Source: Gallionellaceae bacterium (GTDB lineage: Bacteria > Pseudomonadota > Gammaproteobacteria > Burkholderiales > Gallionellaceae). From it: a DNA stretch of 7,513 nt. Made by a program: the position numbers and the translations under genes. The stretch covers positions 1-7,513 of the forward strand of contig JAKFXW010000241.1 of NCBI GenBank assembly GCA_021731185.1, written 5' to 3'. Positions 6,802-7,513 of the stretch are shown here, piece after piece (position 1 is the stretch's first letter; every line of letters begins with the position of its first letter). The notes beneath the pieces are model-generated. The model did not search any database. It was not told where the DNA came from and worked only from the letters and a program-made list of their open reading frames with translations.

Positions 6802-7513
6802 TTATGCAGCTTGTTGCTGAAAGAATTGAGTCATTTCTTCTATGCAATTTACACCTTCAGCAAAGCGCGCCACTTCACCAATCACCACAATTGATGGGCT
6901 GGAAAATCCTGCATGGGTCACTTCCTGCGCCAGTGTTTTCAGGGTCGCCAGCAAGTGTCGCTGTGTTGGCAACGTGCCGTGCTGTATTGCGATGGCTGGC
7001 ATATTTGCGGGCAGGCCATGCTGCATAAGCTGTTGTGTAATTTTCGCCAGATTGGTCATGCCCATATAAATCACCAGCGTTGTGCCAGATTCAGCCAGTG
7101 CCCGCCAATTCGGCGCGCGTTCATTTTTTGCCTGATTATTTTTTGTATGGCCAGTTACAAAAGTGACCCCTTGTGTATAGTCGCGATGCGTGAGTGGAAT
7201 GTTCAAGCTGGCCGGAACTGCCATGCCGGAGGTGATGCCGCTGATGATCGAGACTTTGACACCAGCTTGTTGCAAAGCTTGCATTTCTTCACCGCCGCGC
7301 CCAAACATGAAAGGGTCTCCACCCTTGATGCGTGCAACAACCCTGCCTTCTTGTGCCAGCGCAATCATTTTTCTATGAATGAACGCTTGCGGCGTGGACA
7401 CGCATCCACCGCGCTTGCCCACATATATGGTTGGGATATTGGGTCGGGAAAATTGCAGCACTTCATGGTTGACTAAATCATCGATCAAAATGACATCAGC
7501 CAGGCCGATGCAG
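6802..7513 (-). CDS. cobA: Uroporphyrinogen-III C-methyltransferase (SUMT), 5' end cut by window
   Basis: SUMT uses two S-adenosylmethionine to methylate uroporphyrinogen III to precorrin-2, the precursor of siroheme (and of cobalamin). The visible 236 residues keep the frame to the window edge, with CIGLADVILIDDLV as the first readable part. The family is about 260 residues, so only some 20-25 N-terminal residues, including the first SAM-binding loop, are missing. Signatures include GKRGG (32-36), GDPFMFGRGGEE (65-76) and GITSGMAVPASLNIPLTHR (92-110), all characteristic. There is no CysG-type dehydrogenase/ferrochelatase domain in the visible part, so another enzyme must complete siroheme. 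It ends 26 bases before nirB and probably shares its transcript, which fits siroheme supply for nitrite reductase. The true start is upstream of the window; the TTG at 7488 is internal. NirE or a CysG C-terminal fragment are alternative names for this family, and the gene context favours assimilatory use. Confidence 0.93.
   Translation of the reverse strand, partial: CIGLADVILIDDLVNHEVLQFSRPNIPTIYVGKRGGCVSTPQAFIHRKMIALAQEGRVVARIKGGDPFMFGRGGEEMQALQQAGVKVSIISGITSGMAVPASLNIPLTHRDYTQGVTFVTGHTKNNQAKNERAPNWRALAESGTTLVIYMGMTNLAKITQQLMQHGLPANMPAIAIQHGTLPTQRHLLATLKTLAQEVTHAGFSSPSIVVIGEVARFAEGVNCIEEMTQFFQQQAA

Noticed and set aside
6776..6847. Extended nirB start giving a 24-residue extra N-terminus (MHRRNDSIL...)
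   Set aside because: It overlaps the end of the methyltransferase gene, has no homology-like content, and a strong AAGGAG directs translation to the ATG pair at 6775/6778.
6913..7476. Plus-strand open frame of 187 codons
   Set aside because: It is antisense to the SUMT gene, whose motifs are unmistakable.

Overview
The window is an accessory-metabolism segment that probably comes from a Gram-negative betaproteobacterium. A Nitrosomonadales or Gallionellaceae-like source is a guess from protein style and moderate GC, not something proven by the sequence. Every real gene reads on the minus strand, so transcription runs from the right edge (7513) to the left edge (1).

In transcription order the genes are: a 5'-truncated uroporphyrinogen-III C-methyltransferase (cobA/SUMT type, 6802-7513); the large NAD(P)H nitrite reductase subunit NirB (4352-6775); the small subunit NirD (3867-4178); a NarK/NasA-type nitrate/nitrite MFS transporter (2476-3687); a PP2C phosphatase fused to a Ser/Thr kinase with a C-terminal membrane anchor (764-2458); and the first two thirds of moaA (1-688, GTG start). 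Spacings are short (23, 173, 179, 17 and 75 bp) and no convincing intrinsic terminator lies between the genes, which fits one nitrate/nitrite assimilation operon.

The genes work together as follows. The transporter brings in nitrate or nitrite. NirBD reduces nitrite to ammonium with NAD(P)H. SUMT makes precorrin-2 for the siroheme of NirB. MoaA starts molybdenum-cofactor synthesis, which an assimilatory nitrate reductase would need. That reductase is not in this window. The phosphatase-kinase is the likely signalling component; a similar gene sits beside nasA and nirBD in Pseudomonas (the PA1779-PA1783 region, from memory).

The two intergenic gaps that flank nirD each carry a palindrome of the CCCTCACCC...CCCTCTCCC/GGGAGAGGG type. 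One is a perfect 29-bp-arm inverted repeat and the other a composite of two hairpins. They would be strong RNA hairpins bracketing nirD in the transcript. No tRNA, rRNA, CRISPR array, transposase or phage gene was seen, and no gap without a gene exceeds 180 bp. I did not find a clearly new system. The least understood elements are the phosphatase-kinase with its degenerate glycine loop and the paired palindromes around nirD.
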